From the NCBI RefSeq assembly GCF_008704395.1, contig NZ_CP023695.1, positions 1-64,000 on the forward strand: a DNA stretch of 64,000 nucleotides, in the 5' to 3' direction. Positions 37,695-45,751 of the stretch are shown here, piece by piece. Source of the stretch: Streptomyces alboniger (GTDB lineage: Bacteria > Actinomycetota > Actinomycetes > Streptomycetales > Streptomycetaceae). The position numbers were made by a program, and so were the translations under genes. Position 1 is the stretch's first letter, and each line of letters opens with the position of its first letter. Below the pieces are notes generated by a model, which saw only the letters and a list, made by a program, of their open reading frames with translations, had not been told where the DNA came from and made no database searches.

Positions 37695-39008
37695 TCAGCG
37701 CGGACTCCCCTTCGCGAACGACCAGATTTCGCGGACCACATAGTCGATCATTTCGTCGGTCACACCGGGGTAGATGCCGGTCCACAATGTGTCGCTGGCG
37801 ACCTTGTCGCTGTTGGACAAGCTGCCAGATATCCGGTACTCGACGTTTTCATATGCGGGGTGACGGGTGAGGTTGCCGCTGAACATCAGCCGGGTGCTGA
37901 TGCGTTTTGACTCCAGATAGAGTTGCAGGTCCCGGCGGGAGTACGGTGCTGAATCCTCGACCGTCAGCGTAAAGCCGAACCAGCTTGGGTCACTGTTCGG
38001 GGCAGGTTCGGGCAAGGTAAGGCCCGGCACGTTCTGTAGCCCCGATCTCATGCGGAGCCAGTTCTTGCGTCGACTGTCGCAGAATTCGGACAGCCGCTCC
38101 AACTGGGACAGTCCCAGGGCCGCTTGAAGATCGGTCGCCTTCAGGTTGTATCCCACATGGGAGAAGACGTATTTGTGGTCGTACCCGTAGGGAAGCGTGC
38201 CGAGCTGCCAGCCGAAACGCTTATTGCATCGGTCGTCCTCTCCCGGTTCGCACCAGCAGTCCCGCCCCCAGTCCCGGTAGGACTCGACAAGGCGCGCGAG
38301 TTCCATGCTGCCCGTCAGGACGCAGCCGCCCTCGCCCATCGTGAGGTGGTGAGCCGGGTAGAAGCTGACGGTGCTGAGGTGTCCGAAGGTTCCCGTTTTC
38401 CTGCCGCGATAGGTGGAGCCGACGGCGTCGCAGTTGTCCTCCACGAACCACAGCCCGTACCGGTCGGCCAGCTCCCGGATCTCGGTGGCCTCGAAGGGGT
38501 TACCCAGCGCATGCGCGATCATGATGGCCTTCGTCTTGGGGCCGATCGCCGCCTCCACCAGCTCCGCGGTGGTGTTGTAGGTGCTCAGGTCGATGTCGAC
38601 GAAGACCGGCACCAGTCCGTTCTGGATGATCGGGTTGACCGTGGTCGGGAAACCCGCCGCCACCGTGATCACTTCGTCGCCGCGGCGCAGCGCGCGCTCG
38701 CCCAGCTCCGGTGCGGTCAGCGCCGACAGCGCCAGCAGGTTGGCCGAGGACCCGGAGTTGGTCAGATGGGCCTTGCGCAATCCGAAATAGCCGGCCAGGG
38801 CCCGCTCGAAGCGGATCGCATAGCTCCCGGATGCGATCCGCAGGTCCAGTGCCGCTTCGACCAGTGCCATCCGGTCCGCCGCCGTCAGTACGGCGCCCGA
38901 GGCCAGCACCCGGTTCTCGCCGGGCACCCAGGTGGATGCCTCGGCCCCGACCGCGTGATGGTACGCGTTGACCAGTGAGAGGATCTCGTCCTTGAGGTTG
39001 TCGTTCAT
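37695..39008 (-). CDS. NDP-4-keto-6-deoxyhexose 3-dehydratase (E1/SpnQ/RfbH type)
   Basis: A 437-residue PMP-dependent member of the DegT family. The internal lysine is replaced by histidine in the AHHLTMGEGG motif (about 220), which is diagnostic of C-3 dehydratases rather than aminotransferases. The [2Fe-2S] cysteines are present: EDNCDAVG, then DCWCEPGEDDRC (spacing C-x-C-x7-C). The enzyme removes the C-3 hydroxyl of an NDP-4-keto-deoxyhexose with electrons from a ferredoxin or flavodoxin reductase; no dedicated reductase is in the window. The ATG overlaps the stop of the upstream ketoreductase gene by 4 bp. With the neighbours this points to a 2,3,6-trideoxy or 3,6-dideoxy sugar. Confidence 0.92.
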   Translation of the reverse strand: MNDNLKDEILSLVNAYHHAVGAEASTWVPGENRVLASGAVLTAADRMALVEAALDLRIASGSYAIRFERALAGYFGLRKAHLTNSGSSANLLALSALTAPELGERALRRGDEVITVAAGFPTTVNPIIQNGLVPVFVDIDLSTYNTTAELVEAAIGPKTKAIMIAHALGNPFEATEIRELADRYGLWFVEDNCDAVGSTYRGRKTGTFGHLSTVSFYPAHHLTMGEGGCVLTGSMELARLVESYRDWGRDCWCEPGEDDRCNKRFGWQLGTLPYGYDHKYVFSHVGYNLKATDLQAALGLSQLERLSEFCDSRRKNWLRMRSGLQNVPGLTLPEPAPNSDPSWFGFTLTVEDSAPYSRRDLQLYLESKRISTRLMFSGNLTRHPAYENVEYRISGSLSNSDKVASDTLWTGIYPGVTDEMIDYVVREIWSFAKGSPR

Positions 39009-40015
39009 CGGGTACCTTCCGCGGGGCAGCCAGCAATGGGGTGGGCCTGGCCCTCACCGGCGGTCCGCCAGATCCAGCGCAGGGTCTCCGGCAGCGTCCG
39101 AGCAGCCGACCAGTCCAGGTGGCGCCGAGCCAGAGTGGGATCGGCGATCTGCCAGTCGGCGGCCAGTGACCGGCCGCCGCCCTCGGGCGCCGGGAGCACG
39201 TCGATCGTGAACTCCACTTCGCTGGCCAGTGCCAGCCCGCGGACCAGGTCGTAGGCGCTGCTGGCTTGCCCGGTGCCGAGATTGAGCACCGGTGCGCCCA
39301 CGGGCCGCCGCGAGACGGTCGCACGGAGGATGGCCTCCGCCAGGTCGCGGGCATCGGCGTAGTCGCGGTGCTGTCTCAGGTCGAACAGGGTCAGCCGCGC
39401 CAGGCGTTTGTCCCGCCGTGCCTGCTCGAGCGTCCGCACGGTCTTGCCGAGCAGGCTCGCAGGCGACATGTTCGATCCGATGGCGTTGAAGATGCGCAGG
39501 ACCACCACGTCCAGCGACGCCTGCTGGGCGATCTCGAAGATCCGTCGGGTGCCCCGCAGTTTGCTTCGCCCGTACTCCGACCGCGGTTCCTGCGGGCAGC
39601 TCTCGTCGGTCGCGTGCGGGTGAGGCAGTGATCCGTACTCCAAGGATGAGCCGAGGTGCACCAGGCGGGCGGTGCTGCTGGTGTCGGCCATCGCCAGCGC
39701 CAGTTGCTCCGGGAGCTGGGCATTGGCTGCCTGGAGCAAGGAGGCGTCGTTCCGCCAGATCTCACCGGCGGTGTTGACCACGGCATCCGGGGTGAACCGG
39801 TTGATCATCGAGGCGAACTGAGCCCGTCGCGGACCTCTGTCGTCCAGCTCGGCCACCTCATACCCCGCGGGCACGGCGGGCGGCCGCCGGGTCACCACGG
39901 TGACGTCCGTGCCCGCCGTGGACAGCCTGTTGAGGACATGACGGCCGAGGAATCCGGTGCCGCCGATCAGAAGGACTTTGGTGTGCAGGGTCCCGCCGGA
40001 GGACTCCGAGGTCAT
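39005..40015 (-). CDS. NDP-hexose 4-ketoreductase (extended SDR, TylCIV/EryBIV type)
   Basis: A 336-residue NAD(P)-dependent epimerase/dehydratase-family protein. Nucleotide-binding VLLIGGTGFLGRHVLNRL (about 14-31), substrate-region HLGSSLEYGS and the YxxxK pair in RSEYGRSKLRG. In deoxysugar pathways this family reduces the 4-keto group as the last step before glycosyl transfer. I chose ATG 40015; GTG 40069 has a better-spaced GGAG and would add 18 residues. It overlaps the 3-dehydratase by 4 bp. The alternative function, 4,6-dehydratase, is unlikely because the sequence matches ketoreductases better and lacks the expected DxE pair. Confidence 0.82.
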   Translation of the reverse strand: MTSESSGGTLHTKVLLIGGTGFLGRHVLNRLSTAGTDVTVVTRRPPAVPAGYEVAELDDRGPRRAQFASMINRFTPDAVVNTAGEIWRNDASLLQAANAQLPEQLALAMADTSSTARLVHLGSSLEYGSLPHPHATDESCPQEPRSEYGRSKLRGTRRIFEIAQQASLDVVVLRIFNAIGSNMSPASLLGKTVRTLEQARRDKRLARLTLFDLRQHRDYADARDLAEAILRATVSRRPVGAPVLNLGTGQASSAYDLVRGLALASEVEFTIDVLPAPEGGGRSLAADWQIADPTLARRHLDWSAARTLPETLRWIWRTAGEGQAHPIAGCPAEGTR

Positions 40016-40114
40016 CACCTTCTCTATCCTCTTCGACTTGACGTGGCGCCCGCTGAAAACGGCTGACACAATGAGGTGCTCCTACCGACAACTCCGGTCA
40101 TTATGTTGGCCGTT

Positions 40115-41107
40115 CTAAGGGACCTCGATCCGTACGGCGACGCGTTCCGCGTCGTCAATGATTCGGGCCTGCCGCCTGCTCATCTCTGATTGGTCGAGCG
40201 TGTTCGATCCCGTCAGTACCGCATGCGCGAAGTACCGCACGATATTGCCGAACTGGTCATCCACCGGAAGCGTGATCTCCTCACGGTGATCCTGCCGCTC
40301 GATGCGCAGCACCGGCTGCAAGGACGGCGGCGGCGTGAACGCCCGGTCGAGCGAGAGCAGACCGCTGCTGCCGGCGAACGCGCAGCCGGTCCGATAGGAG
40401 TGCTCCATTCCGAAGACCACGTCGGCCGTCACCCCTGCGGGCGTGCACGCGAGGATACGTCCGGAGACCACGGCACCCGTGCGGGAACGAACCCGCAGCA
40501 CGGCATGGAGCACTTCAAGAGCAGAGCCAAGGTAGTACAGCGCGGCACGGATCGGATAGATGCCCATGTCGAGCAGGGCGCCGCCGCCGATGTCCGGGCG
40601 ATAGCGCATGTTCTCATCCGGCAGCGGCGGGATCGTGAACACGCTCGCGAAGTCCTTCAGCTCGCCGACTGCTTTGGCAGCGAGCATCTGCCGGACACGG
40701 ACGTGCTGCGAGTGATGTGGGAATGCGACGTTCTCCAAGAGCACCAGGTCCCGTGATGCGGCAAGCGCCAGCAGCTCGTCCGTGCTTTTCGCATCCCCCG
40801 TCAGCGGCTTCTCGGCGAGCACATGCTTGCCCGCCCGCAGCGCCCTGGCGACCCAGTGCGCATGCATCATCGCCGGCAGCGGTATGTAGAGCGCGTCGAT
40901 GTCACCAGCGGCGAGAAGCTCCTCATAGCCCAGTACCCGGGGGCCTCCGAAGGCCGCCGCGAAGCGCCTCCCCTTCGCCTCGTCGCGGCTGGCGAGGGCG
41001 GCGACCTCGATGTCGGGGCAGGCGGCCATCGCCGGCAGAGTGCGGCGCCAGGCGATGTCCGCGCAGCCGAGCACGCCGACGCGCAAAGGACCTTGTGCTG
41101 CGGCCAT
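40115..41107 (-). CDS. NDP-hexose 3-ketoreductase (Gfo/Idh/MocA family)
   Basis: A 330-residue oxidoreductase. The N-terminal Rossmann fold is RVGVLGCADIAWRRTLPAM, the catalytic lysine is in VLAEKPLTGD (EKP motif), and the C-terminal alpha/beta domain has GGGALLDMGIYPI with the expected Asp. Relatives (SpnN, OleW, KijD10 type) reduce the 3-keto group left by an NDP-hexose 2,3-dehydratase. The 2,3-dehydratase itself is not in the window. It lies 12 bp downstream of the N-hydroxylase gene and about 100 bp upstream of the 4-ketoreductase, in one minus-strand operon. Confidence 0.87.
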   Translation of the reverse strand: MAAAQGPLRVGVLGCADIAWRRTLPAMAACPDIEVAALASRDEAKGRRFAAAFGGPRVLGYEELLAAGDIDALYIPLPAMMHAHWVARALRAGKHVLAEKPLTGDAKSTDELLALAASRDLVLLENVAFPHHSQHVRVRQMLAAKAVGELKDFASVFTIPPLPDENMRYRPDIGGGALLDMGIYPIRAALYYLGSALEVLHAVLRVRSRTGAVVSGRILACTPAGVTADVVFGMEHSYRTGCAFAGSSGLLSLDRAFTPPPSLQPVLRIERQDHREEITLPVDDQFGNIVRYFAHAVLTGSNTLDQSEMSRRQARIIDDAERVAVRIEVP

Positions 41108-41119
41108 AGTCAGTCCTCA

Positions 41120-42454
41120 TCAGGCAGAGGTGGTCGGTGCGGATGTCGCCGGCCCGTCGGCGGACCGCCGCCGCAGGATGGAATCCGCGATCTCGCCGCC
41201 GCGCACGGCGATGTTCGACAGGAGGGACGACGTCAGTCCATGGGTGTGTTCGGTGCCGCCCTGGAGGTAGATGCCGCACGACACATCCGGTGTGGTCACC
41301 AGCCGGTAGTCGCGGCCGACCTGGTACCTTCCCGCACCGTCACGCAGGCAGTAGCCGTCGAGTTCGCCCAGGACGCCGCTCGGGTCCATGGAGTCGTATC
41401 CGGTGGCGAAGACGAGCGCGTTCACATCGAGGTCCTGGGAACCGCCGTCGAGCAGCGACTCCATAAAGACGCGCGACTCGTTCCCCATCCGTTTGACATT
41501 CGTGACCCGAGCCATGTTCAGGATGTGCAGACGATTGGTTCCGCGCAGTTCGTCCATGTACACACGCTGATAGAGGTCCCGGATGACTTCGTCGTCGGCA
41601 ACCGAATAGTTCGTGTTCTTGTGGTAGCGCCAGAAGGCTTCCCGAGAACGCTCCGTACCGAAATAGTAGTCATCGACCGCCGCGGAGTCGAACACCCGGT
41701 TGGCGAACGGGGTATCGTCCGCAATCGAATAGCCGTAGGACGGAATGATCGCGTAGATATCGGCCTGCGGAAGGCTGTCGTACAGAAATCTGGCGATCTC
41801 GGCCCCGCTCTGGCCGGCCCCTACGACTGCCACCTTCTTCAGGGTCTCCGGGGAGACCTGCTGGAACCTCTCCAGGAACTCGGAGCTGTGCCAGACCCGT
41901 TCGTCGGATGCCACGCCGTCCGGCACCTGGGGGACGAGACCTGTGGAGATCACGACATTGCGGGCGGCGACGGTCCTGATATCGCCCCTGACAGTGTCAC
42001 GCACGTCGACCTGGAGGTACTGGGCAGTTGCGGAAGCAGATTCCGGGGGCAACTGGATTCCTGCGACTTCCGATCCGTAACTGACCTTGCCCGAGAACAA
42101 CGCCTGTGCCCAGTCAAGGTACTGATGGAACTCCTCCCGGGTCGGGAAGAATGTCTGGGTGTTGATGAACTGTTCAAGCCGGCCGGAGGCGTGAAGAAAG
42201 GAGACAAATCCGAACCGCGATACCGGATTGCGGAGTGTTGCCAGGTCCTTCAGGAACGACACCTGCATCGTCGCCGACGGCAGCAGCATATTGCGGTGCC
42301 AGCCGAACGAGGGCTGCCGCTCGAAGAACGCGGAGGTGAGGGGCCCCGCAGAGGCGTCGCCCCCGCTCTCTTCCAGAGCAATCGCGAACGCCAGGTTGGA
42401 CGGCCCGAATCCAACGCCCACGACATCGTATATCTCAGCTGAATTGGCACCCAT
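41120..42454 (-). CDS. L-ornithine N5-monooxygenase (KtzI/SidA family)
   Basis: A 444-residue flavin N-hydroxylase. FAD motif GVGFGPSNLAFAIAL (about 10-24), HRNMLLPSATMQVSFLKDL, NADPH motif VVGAGQSGAEIARFL (about 192-206) and the late ATGYDS signature of ornithine/lysine N-monooxygenases. These enzymes make N5-hydroxyornithine for siderophores or, with a KtzT partner, for piperazic acid. The KtzT-type gene starts divergently 259 bp away, so piperazate is the likelier fate. ATG 42454 has GGAAG about 10 bp upstream. First gene of the minus-strand operon, so its expression may be tied to the sugar genes. Lysine hydroxylation cannot be excluded by sequence alone. Confidence 0.9.
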   Translation of the reverse strand: MGANSAEIYDVVGVGFGPSNLAFAIALEESGGDASAGPLTSAFFERQPSFGWHRNMLLPSATMQVSFLKDLATLRNPVSRFGFVSFLHASGRLEQFINTQTFFPTREEFHQYLDWAQALFSGKVSYGSEVAGIQLPPESASATAQYLQVDVRDTVRGDIRTVAARNVVISTGLVPQVPDGVASDERVWHSSEFLERFQQVSPETLKKVAVVGAGQSGAEIARFLYDSLPQADIYAIIPSYGYSIADDTPFANRVFDSAAVDDYYFGTERSREAFWRYHKNTNYSVADDEVIRDLYQRVYMDELRGTNRLHILNMARVTNVKRMGNESRVFMESLLDGGSQDLDVNALVFATGYDSMDPSGVLGELDGYCLRDGAGRYQVGRDYRLVTTPDVSCGIYLQGGTEHTHGLTSSLLSNIAVRGGEIADSILRRRSADGPATSAPTTSA

Positions 42455-42713
42455 GGAAACACTTCTTCCGCTAGCGTGACTGCAACGTGACGTACGTTTC
42501 GACGGGCTGTTCCACGTAGATCTTCCGTGTTTGGCTTCGACCCCGCATGCTTGCGCAATCACGTTGCATTGCGGACCTGCGGTGCGTCAAGGTTGATAGC
42601 GTCGAGGGCGCATGCAACAGGCCCTGTCCGCCCATCGGCTGTCCTGCCGACGGGACAGGAATCCAACCATTTTGATGCCCTGGCTACTCGACTTCGAGGG
42701 GTGACATAACCGC
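42455..42713. promoter_or_regulatory. Divergent promoter region between the two piperazate genes
   Basis: 259 bp between the N-hydroxylase (minus) and piperazate synthase (plus) starts. GCATGC occurs twice (near 42545 and 42611), and TTGCGCAATCACGTTGCATTGC near 42551 has a loose dyad character. No -10/-35 pair can be fixed confidently. It must drive both arms of the cluster. Confidence 0.5.
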
Positions 42714-43394
42714 ATGTTCGTTCCCCGCCATTACCGTGAACCCGATGGTTCTTGGATGAGCGATCTAATCCGCGGCAATCCGTTGGCCCTGGCAGTGACC
42801 AACGGCGGTGACGACGGGTTGTTGGCCACTCATCTCCCGATTATCCCGGACCACGGTACGGTGATCGATTGGTCGGGCAGCCCGAATGGCACCGTCCTGC
42901 TCGGGCACTTGAACCGGGCCAATCCCCACTGGCGCGCGCTGCGGACCGGCGATGCCGTCCTCCTGGTGTTCACCGGTCCGCACGGCTACGTGTCGCCCGC
43001 GGTGTACGAGGTGACGCCGGCCGCACCGACCTGGAACTTCACCTCGGTGCATGTGCACGGTGTGATAGAGAGGATCGACTCGCTCGAGGAGACGCTCGAC
43101 GTCGTGCGGGCCACGGCGCAGACCTTTGAAAGCAGTTTCGGTTCTGGATGGGATCAGTCAGAATCGATCGACTACTTCCGCAGTATCGTTTCCGGTGTCG
43201 GGGCGTTCCGTGTCACCGTGACAGGCGCTGAGGGCATGTTCAAGCTCAGCCAGGAGCAGTCCCCCGAGGTCCGTGAACGGGTAGAGCAGTCATTCAGCCA
43301 GCGCGCCTGCAGTCGGCACAAGGAAGCCGCGGAGCTCATGAGCCGGCTTTCCCGGAACGGGCAGCTGAAAAGGGCAGGCGGAGGAGTGGAATGA
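42714..43394 (+). CDS. Piperazate synthase (KtzT-like, PaiB family)
   Basis: A 226-residue protein of the FMN-binding/PaiB fold. It has LATHLPIIPDHG, the GHLNRANPHWRAL segment that in KtzT holds the heme-ligating histidine, and the VYEVTPAAPTWNF strand. KtzT-type proteins are heme enzymes that close N5-hydroxyornithine to piperazic acid by forming the N-N bond. Plain PaiB regulators share the fold, so the call rests on the divergent N-hydroxylase and the NRPS setting. ATG 42714. Its stop overlaps the aminotransferase start by 4 bp, placing it first in the plus-strand operon that runs through the PKS genes. Confidence 0.85.
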   Translation: MFVPRHYREPDGSWMSDLIRGNPLALAVTNGGDDGLLATHLPIIPDHGTVIDWSGSPNGTVLLGHLNRANPHWRALRTGDAVLLVFTGPHGYVSPAVYEVTPAAPTWNFTSVHVHGVIERIDSLEETLDVVRATAQTFESSFGSGWDQSESIDYFRSIVSGVGAFRVTVTGAEGMFKLSQEQSPEVRERVEQSFSQRACSRHKEAAELMSRLSRNGQLKRAGGGVE

Positions 43395-44569
43395 CGCGTC
43401 CCACCGACCATGGTCCGCGGATATCGACGAGGGTTGCGGCACTTCAGGGCAATAGCCTGGGGGAGATCTTCCTCATGGCGCGCGAACGCCAGGGAATCGA
43501 TATGGCGCTCGGCACACCCGGATATCCCGAGACCGCTGCCGACATCATCGGGGCAGCAAATGACGCGATACGTGCGGGGAAGAATCAGTATGTCTTCCCC
43601 CCGGGTGATCTGCGGCTGCGGGAGCACATCGCCGCCACCCTCCCGGTGCCGACCGACCCGCAGACGGAGCTGACCGTCACCGTCGGAGGCACCGAGGCCC
43701 TCTTCCTGGCCCTGCACGCGCTCATCGACCCCGGTGACGAGGTCGTCCTGCTCGATCCCGGCTACGAGCAGTTCAGGTCGACGGTCGCCTTCGCGGGCGG
43801 CGTGCCCCGGCATGTCCCCTTGCACGCGCCCGACTGGCGGTTCGACCCCGACGAACTCGCATCCGCCTTCACCTCCCGTACCCGCGTGGTCCTCCTGAAC
43901 TCGCCCGGCAACCCCACGGGCCGTGTGCTGACCCGTCAAGAGCTTGACCAAGTCGCCGAGTTGGCCGGGCGATGGGACGCGACGGTCGTCTGCGACGAGG
44001 TGTACAGCAGCTTCGTCTTCGACGGCCGGGAGCAGACCTCGATCGCCGAGGTGCCCGGCCTGGCGGAGCGCAGCGTGGTGGTCGGCTCGCTCTCCAAGAG
44101 CCACGCGATCAGCGGGTGGCGGCTCGGCTTTGTGCGTGCGGACGCCACGCGCACCACGGCGGTGCGGCGCGTACAGGAGCTGACCACCAACGGCGCCCCT
44201 GGCCCGCTTCAGCTGGCCGTCGGCCAGGCGGCCGGCTCCGCGGACCTGAGGACGGCATCCGAGGAGATGGGCCGCCGCCGCGACTTGGCCCTGGAGATCT
44301 TCACGGGCATGGGCATGAAGATCTTTCCCCCGGAAGGCGGGTGCTTCCTCCTGGCGGACATCGCCCCGCTCACGGGGGGAGGCATGGACGGCCGTGCCTT
44401 CACCCTCGAACTCCTGGAGGCGACCGGGGTCGTGGTTGTCCCCGCGGCCCCCTCCTTCGCCGATCCCGTGCGCGGCGCGCAGTACGTACGCATCGCTTTC
44501 AACCGGCAGTTCGAGCTGCTGCACGAGGTGGAGCGCCGAGTCCGCAGCTTCCGGCCCTGCGGCCAGTGA
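43391..44569 (+). CDS. Class I/II PLP-dependent aminotransferase
   Basis: A 392-residue fold-type I aminotransferase. TVGGTEALFLALHAL, the NSPGNPTGRVL loop, VCDEVYSSFVF (Asp and Tyr contacts to PLP), the Schiff-base lysine in SLSKSHAISGWRLG (about 237), and a C-terminal RIAFNRQ. It resembles aspartate/aromatic-type enzymes that make or degrade an alpha-amino acid for the product. The substrate is not evident; supply of a non-proteinogenic amino acid, or interplay with the hydroxy-acid oxidase at 56201 (hydroxy acid to keto acid to amino acid), is a reasonable inference. Coupled to the piperazate synthase (ATGA), with the P450 12 bp downstream. Confidence 0.85.
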   Translation: MTRPTDHGPRISTRVAALQGNSLGEIFLMARERQGIDMALGTPGYPETAADIIGAANDAIRAGKNQYVFPPGDLRLREHIAATLPVPTDPQTELTVTVGGTEALFLALHALIDPGDEVVLLDPGYEQFRSTVAFAGGVPRHVPLHAPDWRFDPDELASAFTSRTRVVLLNSPGNPTGRVLTRQELDQVAELAGRWDATVVCDEVYSSFVFDGREQTSIAEVPGLAERSVVVGSLSKSHAISGWRLGFVRADATRTTAVRRVQELTTNGAPGPLQLAVGQAAGSADLRTASEEMGRRRDLALEIFTGMGMKIFPPEGGCFLLADIAPLTGGGMDGRAFTLELLEATGVVVVPAAPSFADPVRGAQYVRIAFNRQFELLHEVERRVRSFRPCGQ

Positions 44570-44581
44570 CGAGGTATTCCA

Positions 44582-45751
44582 ATGACCAAAACCACGATCG
44601 ACCAGCTGGGCCCGCTTCCCGACATCTTGCGTCCTGGTCCCGAGGATGTCGTGCGGGTGGTCGCCGGAACGGGCCACCCCTTCTGGCTCGTACGCAGCTA
44701 CACACTGGGCCGGTCGGTCCTTGCGGACCAGAGGTTCAGCCGGGCCGACGCGCTGCGGCCCGGCGCCCCGACGTTCAATGACGCCCAGCCGGCGGCGGAT
44801 TCCATGATGAGCATGGACGGCAAGCGGCACGCCCGTCTGCGGCGCCTGGTCAGCGGCGCGTTCTCCACCGGCCGGATGGCCAGGATGAGCGCCTTCGTGA
44901 CGGACCTGACCGACCGCCGGCTGGACGCGATCGCCAAGACCGGCAACGGTGCGGACCTGATCGAGAACCTCGCCCGACCGCTGCCGCTGTCCGTGCTCAC
45001 CACCATGCTCGGCATTCCCGAACAGGACACGCCCCGCTTCCGCGGGTGGGTGGACGTGCTCTTCGACCTGGAGGTCACCAGCCTCCGCGAGAAGGCCCGA
45101 CGCCGCATCGAACTCATCGAGTACATCACGGAGTTGCTGGACCGCAAGCGCCGTGATCCACGCGATGACCTGCTCAGTGACCTGACCATCGCGCAGGACG
45201 AGGGCGAGCTTTCCACGAACGAACTGCTCACCCTGGGACTCACCCTCCTGATGGCGGGCTACGAGACCACCACCGGCCAGATCGGCCTCTCGCTGCTGGC
45301 GCTGCTGAGCGACCGCAGCGCCTATGAAGAGCTCCTCGCCCACCCCGAGTACGTCGGGAACGCGACGGAGGAGCTGATCCGGCTGGCCCCTGCCACCCCG
45401 CTGACGTTCGTTCGTATCGCCACCGAACCGGTGCGGCTGGGCGATGTCACCGTGCAAAAGGGCGAGGGCGTCGTGGTGGCCCTGCTCCACGGCAACCGCG
45501 ACGCCAAGGTGTTCGCCGAGCCGGCCTCCCTGGACCTCGCCTGCGGGCACGCTTCCCCCCCTCTCACCTTTGGGCACGGCGTGCACCGCTGCCTGGGCGC
45601 ACCCCTGGCGAGACTCCAGCTGCGCATCGTCCTCGAACGGCTCGTGCAGCGCTTCCCGGCGCTGCGGCTCGCTGACGTTGCGGAACCGGTTGTCTGGAAG
45701 GACGGCCTGGGCATACGCGGCCTGTCACGGCTGCTGGTCGACTTTGAATGA
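44582..45751 (+). CDS. Cytochrome P450 (tailoring)
   Basis: A 389-residue bacterial class I P450. I-helix [10 protein letters not shown] (oxygen-activating Thr), ExxR in [10 protein letters not shown], and heme-cysteine loop [15 protein letters not shown] (Cys near residue 342). All catalytic positions are present, so it is an oxidase rather than a P450-like glycosyltransferase activator. It presumably hydroxylates or epoxidises the product or a building block. No ferredoxin gene is visible. The stop overlaps the PKS start (ATGA at 45748). Confidence 0.9.
   Translation: MTKTTIDQLGPLPDILRPGPEDVVRVVAGTGHPFWLVRSYTLGRSVLADQRFSRADALRPGAPTFNDAQPAADSMMSMDGKRHARLRRLVSGAFSTGRMARMSAFVTDLTDRRLDAIAKTGNGADLIENLARPLPLSVLTTMLGIPEQDTPRFRGWVDVLFDLEVTSLREKARRRIELIEYITELLDRKRRDPRDDLLSDLTIAQDEGELSTNELLTLGLTLLMAGYETTTGQIGLSLLALLSDRSAYEELLAHPEYVGNATEELIRLAPATPLTFVRIATEPVRLGDVTVQKGEGVVVALLHGNRDAKVFAEPASLDLACGHASPPLTFGHGVHRCLGAPLARLQLRIVLERLVQRFPALRLADVAEPVVWKDGLGIRGLSRLLVDFE

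Noticed and set aside
37695-39008. Sugar aminotransferase
   Set aside because: The PLP lysine is replaced by His in HHLTMGEGG and iron-sulfur cysteines are present, which fits a 3-dehydratase.
43172-45586. 804-codon minus-strand frame across the aminotransferase and P450
   Set aside because: Antisense to two genes with clear catalytic motifs; no domain, start signal or protein-like composition.
44582-45751. P450 as a DesVIII/EryCII-type glycosyltransferase activator
   Set aside because: The heme-cysteine loop and I-helix threonine are intact, whereas activators of that type have lost the cysteine.
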